Counted from the first letter of the stretch, positions 19,212 to 28,616 are shown. The stretch: 64,000 nucleotides of DNA from Bradyrhizobium elkanii USDA 76 (GCF_023278185.1 NZ_CP066356.1:7742001-7806000), one strand, 5' to 3'. Translations and numbers: made by a program. The notes: generated from the sequence alone by a model not told the origin.

Positions 19212-19820
19212 ATGAGGGAAGCGTCGAACCGCCAGTTTCAAACTGGGACAGCCGCGCGTGCCGCGATCGCAGGCACGTGGCTCGCGATCGCGTGCGCGCT
19301 TGGCGGCTGCGCGGCCGGCGGCAACGTGGCCGACTCCTACGCCATGGCCACGCCGGCAAGCAGCGGCGCGACCGTTGCGTTCGAATCGATCGACGGCCCG
19401 CCGCCCCAGGTGTTCGACCGCATGGTGGGCGTGCTCGACAGCGAGTCCAAGCTGCGCAGCCTGTCGATCGTGTCGCGCCAGGGCGCTGCCGCCTATCGCG
19501 TGCGCAGCTATTTGTCGGCGCAGGTGGTGCGCGGCCGCACCATGATCTCGTGGGTGTGGGACGTCTACGACAGCAACCAGCAACGCGCGCTGCGGCTCTC
19601 CGGCGAGGAGCCCGCCGGCAAGGCCGGCCGCGACGCCTGGGCCGCCGCCGACGACCTGGTGCTGCGCAAGATCGCCCAGGCCGGCTTCAGCGGCCTCTCC
19701 AGCATGCTCAATGGCGGCCCGGCGGACAGCCCGGCACCGGATCTGCGCGGTCCCACGGTGGCAAGCGCCCCGGCCCCTGCCGCGCCCGAGACCGTGGCGC
19801 TCGGCTATTCCGCCGACTAA
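19212..19820 (+). CDS. Putative lipoprotein of unknown function
   Basis: A 202-residue exported protein. After a basic N-terminus there is a hydrophobic stretch (AAIAGTWLAIACALG) ending in a lipobox-like LGGC, so the mature protein would begin at Cys 36 and be acylated by Lgt and cut by LspA, both encoded in this window. The mature part has a compact domain (about 55-165; SESKLRSLSIVSRQG, RSYLSAQVV) and an Ala/Pro-rich tail. I do not recognise a named family. The SD is buried in a hairpin. It lies upstream of prs. Confidence 0.75.
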   Translation: MREASNRQFQTGTAARAAIAGTWLAIACALGGCAAGGNVADSYAMATPASSGATVAFESIDGPPPQVFDRMVGVLDSESKLRSLSIVSRQGAAAYRVRSYLSAQVVRGRTMISWVWDVYDSNQQRALRLSGEEPAGKAGRDAWAAADDLVLRKIAQAGFSGLSSMLNGGPADSPAPDLRGPTVASAPAPAAPETVALGYSAD

Positions 19821-20000
19821 AACCCCGGTATCTCCCGGGGAAATGCGTTTTTTGCCCAGGAAAACGGCGGCCAAAGCCGGCTAATGGGTTGCCATCGGAG
19901 GCGCCTGCCTGATATTCCCTCGCGCACCGAAAACCCGCCGGTTCTGTAAGGACTTGAGATGCTGAACGTCGTATCCAGCAAGGCGCGGGGGGAAGCATCG

Positions 20001-20954
<954 letters not shown>

Positions 20955-20967
20955 ATCGATATTTGCC

Positions 20968-21097
20968 GTCGTCCCTGCGCAAGCGGGGATCCATAACCAC
21001 AGGCCGTTGTTGTTGTTGCGAAGGCTGTGGCTCCAGCGTTGTAAATCAATTCGCATTGGTGTGGTGGTTATGGGTCCCGGCTCAAGGCCGGGACGAC
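20968..21097. repeat. Palindromic repeat, GTCGTCCC family, copy 2
   Basis: GTCGTCCCTGCGCAAGCGGGGATCCATAACCAC opposes GTGGTTATGGGTCCCGGCTCAAGGCCGGGACGAC. The middle holds GGCTGTGGCTCCAGCG, also seen in copy 4. It follows prs directly. Confidence 0.85.
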
Positions 21098-21120
21098 ACC
21101 GAGTTTGCGGCAGCCACCCG

Positions 21121-21226
21121 CTAGAGCTTTTCCCGTTCCGATGGAATCGGAACGGGGCTCCAGATTCTTGTTTTGACGCGTTTTCTTCACGCGAACCGGT
21201 ATCCACTTCGCTCGAAAACGCTCTAG
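21121..21226. repeat. ACCGGTTCGCG-type repeat, copy 2 (longest)
   Basis: The terminal inverted repeats are CTAGAGC(T)TTT and AAAACGCTCTAG. Inside are CCGTTCCGATGGAATCGGAACGG (a hairpin) and GACGCGTTTTCTTCACGCGAACCGGTATCCACTTCGCTCG. The right end contains the stop codon of the SDR gene (21223-21225 on the minus strand). Confidence 0.85.
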
Positions 21227-22029
21227 AACCCCGGCCGCGGCACGTGGCTCATCAGGGTCCGCGCGTAGCCGCCATCGACGATGATTTCCTCGCCATTGAC
21301 GTACGACGAGCGATCGCTTGCCAGGAACAGGGTCGCGTCCGCCATGTCCTGCGGTGCGCCGATCCGGCGCATCGGCACCACGGCGGTGCGCCGCTCGGTG
21401 ACGCCAGGTGTGTCGTAGAAGGCCTGGCTCATCGGCGTCACGACAAGGCCGGGGCTCACCACATTGCTGCGGATGCCATGCGGCCCCCATTCCGCGGCGA
21501 GTTGCTGCGAGAGCATCACGACGCCAGCCTTGCTGACGCTGTAGGCGCCGCTCTGCCCTTGCGCATTGCTGGCGGCGATCGAGGCGACGTGGATAAGGCT
21601 GCCGCGTCCGGCCTTGCGCATCTGGCGGCCGAACGCCTGCGCGCAGATGAAGTAGCCGGTGAGATTGACCGCCAGCACCGCATTCCATTCCGCGAGCGCG
21701 AGCGTATCGAGCCCGCCCGGGCGCAGCACCGCCGCGGTGTTGACGAGAATGTCGCATGAACCAAGCGTGCGCGCGACGGCATCGGCGGCTGCCGCGACAT
21801 TGTCCTCGCTGGTCGTATCGCAGCTCGCGACGAGATGACCGTCGCCGAACTCGCGAAGCGTTGCCTTGGTCTCCGTAAGGGAGCGCTCGTCGTGATCGAG
21901 CGCGGCGACCCTGGCGCCGGCCCGCGCGAAACTGACGGCGGTGGCGCGGCCGATGCCGCCGCCTCCACCGGTGACGACGGCAACGCGGCCCGACAGGCCG
22001 AGCCAGTCGGAGGAATGTTGTTCGGTCAT
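21223..22029 (-). CDS. Short-chain dehydrogenase/reductase
   Basis: A 268-residue classical SDR. The NAD(P) motif is TGGGGGIG (about residues 20-27) with an Asp at the end of beta-2 (ALDHDE), which favours NAD over NADP. NTAA replaces the usual NNAG, and the active-site Ser and YSVSK (Tyr-x3-Lys) are present. The C-terminal VNGEEIIVDGGYA is typical. The substrate is unknown. The stop codon lies in the end of a palindromic repeat, so the last residues (PRPGF) may be repeat-derived. It is a single gene, convergent with prs. Confidence 0.9.
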   Translation of the reverse strand: MTEQHSSDWLGLSGRVAVVTGGGGGIGRATAVSFARAGARVAALDHDERSLTETKATLREFGDGHLVASCDTTSEDNVAAAADAVARTLGSCDILVNTAAVLRPGGLDTLALAEWNAVLAVNLTGYFICAQAFGRQMRKAGRGSLIHVASIAASNAQGQSGAYSVSKAGVVMLSQQLAAEWGPHGIRSNVVSPGLVVTPMSQAFYDTPGVTERRTAVVPMRRIGAPQDMADATLFLASDRSSYVNGEEIIVDGGYARTLMSHVPRPGF

Positions 22030-22132
22030 GGGCGCCTCCCGCGCGTTTTGGTTTTATGCCGCAAGCATAACCGAACGCGCCGCAGGCGAGAGCGATCCCG
22101 GCACGCATGCCGGAATCGCTTTTCCGCCGATG

Positions 22133-22714
22133 CTAACCAGGGATTCCCGCCGCGACCTGGCCGCGCAGACGTTCGAGGCTGAGCAGCGTGTTGGCACAGG
22201 CTTCCGCGACCTCGATCCCCTTGATCACGAAGTGCTTGCGGAAGAACTCGTAATGCACCTCGGTCTCGTGGAATTGCTGCGGCGTCAGCACCGCCGAGAA
22301 CACCGGCACCTCGGTGCGCAACTGCACATCCATCAGCGCCTTGATCACGGTATCGGCGACGAATTCGTGGCGGTAGATGCCGCCATCGACGACCAGCCCG
22401 GCCGCGACGATCGCGGTGTAGCGGCGCGTCTTTGCCAGCAGCTGTGCGTGCAGCGGGATCTCGAACGAGCCCGGCACCTCGAACACGTCGACATTGGTGA
22501 TGTGACGCGCCTCGATCTCCTTCAGGAACGAGATGCGGCACTCTTCCACCACCTCGCGATGCCAGGACGACTGCACGAAGGCAACGCGCTGCGGCTTTGC
22601 GAAGTGCGGATGCTGCGGCGCCGGCGGATTTGCCGGCGTATCGGGAGCGTTTTCTGCCTGGGGGGTTTGGACTTGAGAAGCTTGAACGTCTTGGTCTTGC
22701 AACATCTGATTCAT
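22133..22714 (-). CDS. ribH: 6,7-dimethyl-8-ribityllumazine synthase, type II (RibH2-like)
   Basis: Condenses the ribityl-pyrimidinedione with dihydroxybutanone phosphate in the penultimate riboflavin step. The 193-residue product has a variable N-terminal 40 residues, then the lumazine synthase core (VAFVQSSWHREVVEECR; EVPGSFEIPLHAQ; GGIYRHEFVADTVIKALMDV; HETEVHYEFF). The Trp-His near the substrate loop, YRHEFV in place of the usual HFDYV-type motif, and the single-gene setting behind an FMN riboswitch match the decameric type-II enzymes of Brucella and Mesorhizobium. The SD is AGAGGAAAG. No other rib biosynthesis gene is adjacent. Confidence 0.92.
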   Translation of the reverse strand: MNQMLQDQDVQASQVQTPQAENAPDTPANPPAPQHPHFAKPQRVAFVQSSWHREVVEECRISFLKEIEARHITNVDVFEVPGSFEIPLHAQLLAKTRRYTAIVAAGLVVDGGIYRHEFVADTVIKALMDVQLRTEVPVFSAVLTPQQFHETEVHYEFFRKHFVIKGIEVAEACANTLLSLERLRGQVAAGIPG

Positions 22715-22763
22715 GGCTTTCCTCTTTCAGGACCAGAATCAGGGCACACGGACAACGACACGA

Positions 22764-22786
22764 GCCCACGCGAAAATCGCGTTGGC
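22764..22786 (-). promoter_or_regulatory. Possible expression-platform hairpin of the FMN riboswitch
   Basis: GCCAACGCG and CGCGTGGGC (minus strand) form a 9-position stem with one mismatch around an ATTTT loop. It lies between the aptamer and the ribH SD. There is no T-run, which suggests translational control, but this is inference. Confidence 0.35.
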
Positions 22787-22799
22787 TGCCGCAACCGTT

Positions 22800-22940
22800 C
22801 TCTTTCATCCGGACTGTAACCGTCGGCTTCGGAATTGCACCGAATCTGCTGACCCTTCCCCCGGCTTCGCGGAAGGAAGGCGCTCGCGGGCTTGGGCTCA
22901 TCACCCTTACCGCCGGTGGGGATTTTCACCCCGCCCTGAG
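22800..22940 (-). promoter_or_regulatory. FMN (RFN) riboswitch controlling ribH
   Basis: Read on the minus strand, the aptamer landmarks occur in order: CAGGGCGGGGTGAAAATCCC, CACCGGCGGTAA, AGCCCGCGAGCG, GGTCAGCAGATTCGGTG, AATTCCGAAGCC and GACGGTTACAGTCCGGATGA. These match the conserved RFN element. It ends 86 bp before the ribH start. FMN binding is expected to lower ribH expression. Confidence 0.97.
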
Positions 22941-23387
22941 AACTCGGCGCGCCCGGGATGGACGTGCCTGAGACGAAATATGACCAAAGCGCGACAGCCG
23001 GGCAAGGCCTTTGGCATGGGGAAACGGCATGTCCCCATGAGCGCGTTGCGGCTCTGCGAGGTTGATGTGAGGGCCGACGACTGATTCACAGGCGCGGCGA
23101 AGCGCCGGCAAATGGTTAACAAAGCGTTACGCGAACGCCTAGATTCCGATTTGTTCTCAAAATCACAGATGTGGCGGAGATCAGCTGTGGACGATGCGCG
23201 CTTTGGCTGTGGACGGACTCGGCGTGCGGTTGCGCGGATTCCGCAAATCACATCACTTCATCGGCGTCAGGTCCAGGGGCATCCGGAAGCCCGCATCAGG
23301 AACTGCACTCGGCCACGACGCAGTATGTCGCAAGTGCCGGCTTCCGTGTGCGTATCAAGCGATCATAAGAACAAGGTCCGAGACGGC
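22941..23387 (+). other. Gene-free leader of the ybjN gene
   Basis: I find no credible gene. A hairpin CATGGGGA/TCCCCATG lies at 23015-23039. The best promoter candidate for ybjN is TTAACA (23117-23122), 18 bp, TAGATT (23141-23146), which would give a leader of about 235 nt. Confidence 0.4.
23117..23146 (+). promoter_or_regulatory. Promoter candidate for ybjN-proC
   Basis: TTAACA, an 18-bp spacer and TAGATT match the sigma-70 consensus at five and four positions. It is the only reasonable pair found in the 440-bp gap. Confidence 0.35.
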
Positions 23388-23888
23388 ATGTCCCTCCTCG
23401 AAAGCATTATCGATTCCCGGAACAACCCGCTTGCGGTGGTCGAGGATATCGCCACCGACAACAACTGGGCGTTCGAGCGTTCCGGCGAAGACGAGGTGAC
23501 GATCGTCTCCAAGGGAGACTGGATCGATTATCAGCTCTCGTTCACCTGGATGGGCGAGATCGAGGCGCTGCATCTCGCCTGCGCCTTCGACATGAAGATG
23601 CCGCAGGCGCGCCGCGCCGAGGTGCAGCGGCTGGTCGCCGCGATCAACGAACAATTGTGGGTCGGCCATTTCGACCTGTGGACCCACACCGGCATGGTGA
23701 TGCACCGTCAGGCGCTGGTGCTGCCGGGCGGCCTCACCGCCTCCACCGCGCAGTGCGAGGCCATGGTGGTCAACGCGATCCACGCCTGCGAGCGCTACTA
23801 TCCGGCGTTCCAGTTCGTGGTGTGGGCCGGCAAGTCGACCGCCGAGGCGATGGCCGCGGCGATGTTCGACACCGAGGGCGAGGCGTAA
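23388..23888 (+). CDS. YbjN domain-containing protein
   Basis: A 166-residue cytoplasmic protein with the YbjN fold (related to type III secretion chaperone-like folds), a family of unknown function that affects stress and motility in E. coli. The frame is open further upstream, but MSLLESIIDSRNNPLAVVED is the natural start, with AAGG a short way before ATG 23388. It sits before proC, a pairing common in alphaproteobacteria. Here a palindromic repeat of about 127 bp separates them. Confidence 0.85.
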   Translation: MSLLESIIDSRNNPLAVVEDIATDNNWAFERSGEDEVTIVSKGDWIDYQLSFTWMGEIEALHLACAFDMKMPQARRAEVQRLVAAINEQLWVGHFDLWTHTGMVMHRQALVLPGGLTASTAQCEAMVVNAIHACERYYPAFQFVVWAGKSTAEAMAAAMFDTEGEA

Positions 23889-23920
23889 CGGTTTCGCTCC
23901 AGCGCTTCCACTCGTTCGGT

Positions 23921-24047
23921 GTCATCCCGGCGAAGGCCGGGACCCATACTCCGCGGCCATGGAGCTTACGCAAAACTGCTTGTGGCTGATCGCTCGTCTC
24001 AATAGAACCGCCTGTGGTTATGGGTCCCGGCCTTCGCCGGGACGACA
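23921..24047. repeat. Palindromic repeat, GTCGTCCC family, copy 3
   Basis: GTCATCCCGGCGAAGGCCGGGACCCATA opposes TATGGGTCCCGGCCTTCGCCGGGACGAC. It separates ybjN and proC and ends 21 bp before the proC start, so proC expression must pass through or begin inside it. Confidence 0.9.
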
Positions 24048-24067
24048 CCGGGTTTGTGGAGACGCCT

Positions 24068-24895
24068 GTGAGCACGAGCAGCGCACTGAAAAATTCGACC
24101 GGCACCATCGCGCTTGCGGGCGCGGGCAAGATGGGCGGCGCCATGCTGACCGGCTGGCTCGCGCAGGGTCTCGCGCCCGCGCGTGTCGCGGTGATCGACC
24201 CGCATCTCTCACCGGAGATTTCCGCGCTTGCCGCAAAGGGCGTGCGGCTCAATCCGCAAGCGAAGGATCTCGGCACGGTCGACACCCTTGTCGTCGCGGT
24301 GAAGCCGCAATCATTCCGCGACGCCGGCGCCGCGCTGAAATCCTTCGTCGGCCCCTCGACGCTCGTCGTCTCGATCATGGCCGGCACGACCATGTCAGCG
24401 CTGGAAGAGGTTGTCGGCGGCGCCGTGGTGCGCGCGATGCCGAACACGCCGGCAGCGATCGGCCGCGGCATCACGGTTGCGGTACCGTCGAAGCGCGTCA
24501 CCGCCGCGCAGCGCGCGATGACCGATGCGCTGCTGAAAGCGACCGGGCTCGTCGAATGGGTCGACGATGAGAGCCTGATGGACGCGGTGACCGCGGTCTC
24601 CGGCTCGGGCCCGGCCTATGTGTTCCTGCTCGCCGAGGAGCTGGCGCGTGCCGGCGTTGCGGCCGGCCTGCCCGAGCAGCTCGCGACCACGCTGGCGCGC
24701 GCGACCGTCGCCGGCTCCGGCGAATTGCTGCATCGCTCGGATCTGCCCTCCGCGACCCTGCGGCAGAACGTCACCTCGCCCGGCGGCACCACCGCTGCGG
24801 CGCTCGAGGTGCTGATGGCGAATGACGGCATGCAGCCGCTGATGACCCGCGCCATCGCCGCGGCAACGCGTCGCTCGAAGGAATTGGCGAAGTAA
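24068..24895 (+). CDS. proC: Pyrroline-5-carboxylate reductase
   Basis: Last step of proline synthesis: NAD(P)H reduction of pyrroline-5-carboxylate. The product is 275 residues from GTG 24068, chosen because GGAG lies six bases upstream and the family region (ALAGAGKMGGAMLTGWL) begins soon after. An in-frame GTG at 24056 and ATG at 24014 lie in the repeat. Seen: the Rossmann motif GAGKMG, MPNTPAAIGRG, and the C-terminal domain signature VTAVSGSGPAYVF with TSPGGTT, which forms the substrate site. Confidence 0.95.
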   Translation: MSTSSALKNSTGTIALAGAGKMGGAMLTGWLAQGLAPARVAVIDPHLSPEISALAAKGVRLNPQAKDLGTVDTLVVAVKPQSFRDAGAALKSFVGPSTLVVSIMAGTTMSALEEVVGGAVVRAMPNTPAAIGRGITVAVPSKRVTAAQRAMTDALLKATGLVEWVDDESLMDAVTAVSGSGPAYVFLLAEELARAGVAAGLPEQLATTLARATVAGSGELLHRSDLPSATLRQNVTSPGGTTAAALEVLMANDGMQPLMTRAIAAATRRSKELAK

Positions 24896-24910
24896 CACAC
24901 TGACAAGCCC

Positions 24911-24952
24911 GTCACCCCCGCGCAAAGGCTTTGCCTTTGCGCCGGGATGACG
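24911..24952. terminator. Convergent-gene hairpin after proC
   Basis: GTCACCC(CC)GCGCAAAGGC and GCCTTTGCGC(C)GGGATGAC form a long imperfect hairpin with a TTT loop between proC and the convergent thioesterase gene. It resembles a short palindromic repeat and could act as a bidirectional terminator, although it lacks T-runs. Confidence 0.45.
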
Positions 24953-24990
24953 TTCGAACAAGTGGATTGACGCGCGACAACACAGGCCGC

Positions 24991-25401
24991 CTACTGCGCT
25001 TGGCCCGATATCCCGGCAAGCCGCTTGTTAAAACTCTCGACATTGATCAAACCGCGAGCGTGGCGGCCTTCGCCGAGCTTGCGCGTGCCCTCAAAAGCCT
25101 CGACCTCGAAGCGGATCACGCGGCGCTCGACCGCGACCACCTTCGCGGTGGTCCGCACGGTGGCGCCGACCAGGGCAGCGGCGAGATGACGGATATCGAC
25201 CTCGGTCCCGACCGTGACCCAGCCAGGACGCAGCGCGGCGCGGATGGCGTCGCCCGACGCCATCTCCATTTCGAGGATCATCATCGGCGTCGCATAGACC
25301 ATCGGCATGCCCGCCACGAAATGCCCGACGGTGCGCTCCGGCGGCACCACGAGCATGCGCTCGGCGCTCATGCCGATCCTGATGAAGTCGCGTGCGTCCA
25401 T
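24991..25401 (-). CDS. Hotdog-fold thioesterase (FlK-like)
   Basis: A 136-residue single-domain hotdog thioesterase. HFVAGMPMVYATPMMILEMEMAS and PGWVTVGTEVDIRHLAAALVG match the FlK/fluoroacetyl-CoA thioesterase-like family, with the Thr, Glu and His of the catalytic set plausibly in ATPMMILEMEMA and DIRHLA. Relatives usually hydrolyse various acyl-CoAs; a fluoroacetate role is not implied. The start ATG 25401 lies next to a palindromic repeat, which must contain or flank its promoter. Confidence 0.85.
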   Translation of the reverse strand: MDARDFIRIGMSAERMLVVPPERTVGHFVAGMPMVYATPMMILEMEMASGDAIRAALRPGWVTVGTEVDIRHLAAALVGATVRTTAKVVAVERRVIRFEVEAFEGTRKLGEGRHARGLINVESFNKRLAGISGQAQ

Positions 25402-25418
25402 GTGGCCTCAAAACAGAT

Positions 25419-25567
25419 GTCGTCCCGGGCAAGCGAAGCGCGACCCGGGACCCATAACCACGAATATCAATTGGTCGAAGGCTGTGGCTACAGCCTTCGC
25501 CAATCACCGGCATCGGTGGTTGTGGGTCCCTGCTCCCGTGCGCAATTGCGCACTCGGCAGGGACGAC
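25419..25567. repeat. Palindromic repeat, GTCGTCCC family, copy 4
   Basis: GTCGTCCCGGGCAAGCGAAGCGCGACCCGGGACCCATAACCAC opposes GTGGTTGTGGGTCCCTGCTCCCG...GGCAGGGACGAC. Each arm carries an extra internal hairpin (GCGCAATTGCGC in the right arm). It separates the thioesterase and tautomerase genes. Confidence 0.85.
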
Positions 25568-25576
25568 AGAGGTGAA

Positions 25577-25780
25577 TTACTTCTTCGCCGCAGCCGCGCG
25601 CTCGACGAACGACTTGCCGCCCTTCATCTTGTGATGCAGCGGCGCTTCGTTGATCTGGATCACGACCGCGTCGGCATCGACGCCGAGATTCTTCACCAGC
25701 GCTTGGGTGATGTCGCGCATCATGCCGAGCTTCTGCTCGTCGGTGCGGCCGGCGGCCATGCTCACGGTGATCTCAGGCAT
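25577..25780 (-). CDS. 4-oxalocrotonate tautomerase family protein
   Basis: A 67-residue protein of the 4-OT family. After removal of Met the N-terminus is Pro-1 (PEITVSMAAGRT), the catalytic base. The rest has the usual beta-alpha-beta pattern (DEQKLGMMRDITQALVKNLG; VVIQINE). These enzymes tautomerise 2-hydroxymuconate-like enols or act promiscuously. No meta-cleavage genes are nearby, so the substrate is unknown. I chose ATG 25780 (GAGAGCAAC upstream) because it exposes Pro-1; the longer frame runs into a repeat. Confidence 0.9.
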   Translation of the reverse strand: MPEITVSMAAGRTDEQKLGMMRDITQALVKNLGVDADAVVIQINEAPLHHKMKGGKSFVERAAAAKK

Positions 25781-25804
25781 TGTTGCTCTCCCTCTTGTTA
25801 TCGC

Positions 25805-25887
25805 CATGGCCGGGCTCGTCCCGGCCATTCACGTCGCCGCGCATCAAACAAGAGGTGGATGCCCGGCACAAGGCCGGGCATGACGTC
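25805..25887. repeat. Palindromic repeat, CATGGCCGGGCTCGTCCC family, copy 2
   Basis: CATGGCCGGGCTCGTCCCGGCCATTCACGTC with GTGGATGCCCGGCACAAGGCCGGGCATGACGTC matches the element at 12336-12424. It lies between hisS and the tautomerase gene. Confidence 0.85.
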
Positions 25888-25899
25888 ACAAGCGAATGG

Positions 25900-27393
25900 C
25901 TATCCCCACGCCACGTCATGCCGCGCCAGGACCTCGCGGACCCTGGCGACCAGATCGGCTTCTGCGCAGGAGAACTGCGCCGGACGCGTTTCGCGCCATT
26001 CCTGGTTGGAGGCGATCGCGGCGGCGGCCTTGGCGCCCTCGATCAGATCCTTGATCTGCACCTCGCCGCGCGCCTTCTCGTCCGAGCCCTGGATGATCAC
26101 GCAGGGCGAGTTGCGGCGATCGGCATATTTGAGCTGATTGCCCATGTTCTTCGGATTGCCGAGATAGAGCTCGGCGCGGATGCCGGCCTGGCGCAGCTGC
26201 GCGACCATCTTCTGGTAGTCGGCGACGCGGTCACGGTCGAACACGGTGACGACGACGGGGCCGAACTCCGCCTGCGTATCGAGCTGGCCGAGCATCGTCA
26301 GCGCGGCCTGCAGGCGCGATACGCCGATCGAGAAGCCGGTCGCCGGCACCGGCTCGCCGCGGAAGCGCGAGACCAAGCCGTCATAGCGGCCGCCGCCGCC
26401 GACCGAGCCGAACCGCACCGGGCGGCCCTTCTCGTCCTTGGTGTCAAGCAGCAGCTCGACCTCGTAGACGGGGCCGGTGTAATATTCGAGGCCGCGAACG
26501 ACGGTGGGATCGATGCGGATGCGACCTTCGTAACCAGATGTAGTTACAAGATTTGAGATCGCTTCTAGTTCAGAGATCCCCTCGCCACCTATCGCCGTGT
26601 CCGACAGCTTCCTAAGATTGGCAATAACCTCAGCATTCGTGCCCTCCTGTGGACACGTTGAGTTGAGAACGCGCTCAGCTGCGTCCGCCGTCAAACCCGC
26701 GCCTTTAGTGAAGTCACCGCTCTCGTCTTTGCGCCCCTCTCCAAGCAGGGCGCGGACACCTTCGGGTCCCAATCGATCAAATTTGTCGATCGCCCGCAGC
26801 ACAATCAGCTTCCGGCTGAAATCGTCACGCAGTCCGATGCTCTCGAGCACGCCGTCGAGCACCTTGCGGTTGTTCACCTTCACGACATAGGAGCCGCGCG
26901 GAATGCCGAGCGCTTCCATCGTGTCGGCTGCCATCATGCAGATCTCGGCGTCGGCCGCCGGCGTCGCCGATCCGACCGTGTCGGCGTCGAACTGCATGAA
27001 CTGGCGGAAGCGACCGGGACCGGGCTTCTCGTTGCGGAAGACGTAGCCGAACCGATAGGACCGATAAGGCTTCGGCAACGCGTCGAAGTTTTCCGCGACA
27101 TAGCGCGCCAGCGGCGCGGTCAGGTCGTAGCGCAGCGAGATCCACTGCTCGTCATCGTCCTGGAACGAGAACACGCCCTCGTTGGGCCGGTCCTGGTCGG
27201 GCAGGAACTTGCCGAGCGCGTCGGTGTATTCCATCGCCGGCGTCTCCACCGGCTCGAAGCCGTAGAGCTCGTAGACGGCGCGGATCTTCTCGACCATCGC
27301 CCGCGTGGCATTAATCGCGGCCGGGCCACGATCTTCCAGCCCGCGCGGCAGGCGCGCCTTCAGCTTCTGAGGTTTTTTGGGTTTCTCGGCCAT
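25900..27393 (-). CDS. hisS: Histidine-tRNA ligase
   Basis: A class II aminoacyl-tRNA synthetase that charges tRNA-His, 497 residues, longer than E. coli HisRS (424) as in the alphaproteobacterial type. Motif 1 lies near [18 protein letters not shown], motif 2 is [27 protein letters not shown], and the histidine-specific motifs [12 protein letters not shown] and GGGRYDGLV (motif 3 region) follow, then the anticodon-binding domain (about 400-497). The start is ATG 27393. The stretch encoded at about 26521-26820 (insertion domain) has markedly lower G+C and rare codons (CTT GTA ACT ACA TCT GGT) unlike the rest of the gene, which suggests recombination. Confidence 0.95.
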   Translation of the reverse strand: MAEKPKKPQKLKARLPRGLEDRGPAAINATRAMVEKIRAVYELYGFEPVETPAMEYTDALGKFLPDQDRPNEGVFSFQDDDEQWISLRYDLTAPLARYVAENFDALPKPYRSYRFGYVFRNEKPGPGRFRQFMQFDADTVGSATPAADAEICMMAADTMEALGIPRGSYVVKVNNRKVLDGVLESIGLRDDFSRKLIVLRAIDKFDRLGPEGVRALLGEGRKDESGDFTKGAGLTADAAERVLNSTCPQEGTNAEVIANLRKLSDTAIGGEGISELEAISNLVTTSGYEGRIRIDPTVVRGLEYYTGPVYEVELLLDTKDEKGRPVRFGSVGGGGRYDGLVSRFRGEPVPATGFSIGVSRLQAALTMLGQLDTQAEFGPVVVTVFDRDRVADYQKMVAQLRQAGIRAELYLGNPKNMGNQLKYADRRNSPCVIIQGSDEKARGEVQIKDLIEGAKAAAAIASNQEWRETRPAQFSCAEADLVARVREVLARHDVAWG

Positions 27394-27444
27394 GAGCGGC
27401 CGTTTACCAGCCGGCGCGCAAGGCGGCAACCGGTGCCGCTACGC

Positions 27445-27526
27445 TGTCATTCCGGGGCGCGTCGAACGACGCGAACCCGGAATCTCGAGATTCCGGGTTC
27501 GATGCTGCGCCTCGCCCCGAAATGAC
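27445..27526. repeat. Palindromic repeat between hisS and ilvE
   Basis: The outer arms are GTCATTCCGGGGCG and CGCCCCGAAATGAC. Inside is a perfect 26-bp palindrome at 27474-27499 centred on CTCGAG. Both flanking genes are on the minus strand, so it falls in a possible hisS promoter or an ilvE terminator position. Confidence 0.85.
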
Positions 27527-27536
27527 GTTGCGTCCG

Positions 27537-28616
27537 TCACTGGACGTTCCTGATCCAATTATGCGGGTCGTTGGTGCGACCGTACTGGATGTCGACCAGC
27601 TTCTTGCGCAGGCCCATGGCGACCGGGCCGGCCACGCCACCGCTGATCTGGAAATCGCCGCTCGCCGAGCACACCTTGCCGATCGGCGAGATGACGGCCG
27701 CGGTGCCGCAGGCGAACGCCTCTTTCAGCTTGCCGCTGGCGGCGTCAGCGCGCCATTGCTGGATCGTATAGGGCTCCTCGCGCACACGCGTGCCGGCATC
27801 CTTGGCAAGCGCGATGATCGAGTCGCGGGTGATGCCGGGCAGGATGGTGCCGAGCGGCGGCGTCAGCAGCGAGCCGTCGTCGAACGCGAAGAACACGTTC
27901 ATGCCGCCGAGCTCCTCGATGTAGCGGCGCTCGACCGCATCGAGGAACACGACCTGGTCGCAGCCCCGTTCGATCGCCTCGGCCTGCGCGCGCAGGCTGG
28001 CGGCGTAATTGCCGCCGCACTTGACGGCGCCGGTGCCGCCGATGGCGGCGCGCGTGTAATTCTCCGACACCCAGATCGACACCGGCGCCGGGCCGCCCTT
28101 GAAATAGGAGCCGACCGGCGAGGCGATGACCGAGAAGATGTATTCGGCCGACGGCTTCACGCCGAGGAAGATCTCGCTCGCGATCATGAAGGGCCGCAGA
28201 TAGAGACTGCCCTCGCCGCCCGGAATCCAGGCGCGATCGATCCGCACCAGCTGCTCGACCGCATCGATGAACAGATCCTCGGGCAACGGCGCCATCGCCA
28301 TGCGCTCGGCCGAATCATGGAAGCGGCGGGCATTGGCGTCGGGGCGAAACAGGTTCACGCCGCCATCGTCGCGCTTGTAGGCCTTGAGGCCTTCGAAAAT
28401 TTCCTGGGCGTAGTGCAGCACCGCACCGGCCGGATCGAGCGGAAAACTCGCGCGGGCCTCGACGCGGGCGCTGTGCCAGCCCTTGCCCTGGCTGTAGCGG
28501 ACGATCGCCATGTGATCGGTAAAGACCCGGCCGAAGCCGGGGTCCACGAGCTTCGCCGCGCGATCCTTGTCGGACGTCGGATTCGGCGAAGGCTGGATGT
28601 CAAATTTCAAAGTCAT
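27537..28616 (-). CDS. ilvE: Branched-chain amino acid aminotransferase
   Basis: A PLP enzyme of fold type IV that transaminates Leu, Ile and Val. The 359-residue length fits the group resembling eukaryotic BCATs (about 360) rather than E. coli IlvE (309). Seen: HYAQEIFEGLKAYKR, LYLRPFMIAS, the Schiff-base lysine in GAVKCGGNYAAS, and the phosphate-loop region near ITRDSII and CGTAAVISPIG. The start is ATG 28616; the longer frame (22 more codons) is arginine-rich and unlikely. It is divergent from a marR gene across a 330-bp region with palindromes. Confidence 0.95.
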   Translation of the reverse strand: MTLKFDIQPSPNPTSDKDRAAKLVDPGFGRVFTDHMAIVRYSQGKGWHSARVEARASFPLDPAGAVLHYAQEIFEGLKAYKRDDGGVNLFRPDANARRFHDSAERMAMAPLPEDLFIDAVEQLVRIDRAWIPGGEGSLYLRPFMIASEIFLGVKPSAEYIFSVIASPVGSYFKGGPAPVSIWVSENYTRAAIGGTGAVKCGGNYAASLRAQAEAIERGCDQVVFLDAVERRYIEELGGMNVFFAFDDGSLLTPPLGTILPGITRDSIIALAKDAGTRVREEPYTIQQWRADAASGKLKEAFACGTAAVISPIGKVCSASGDFQISGGVAGPVAMGLRKKLVDIQYGRTNDPHNWIRNVQ

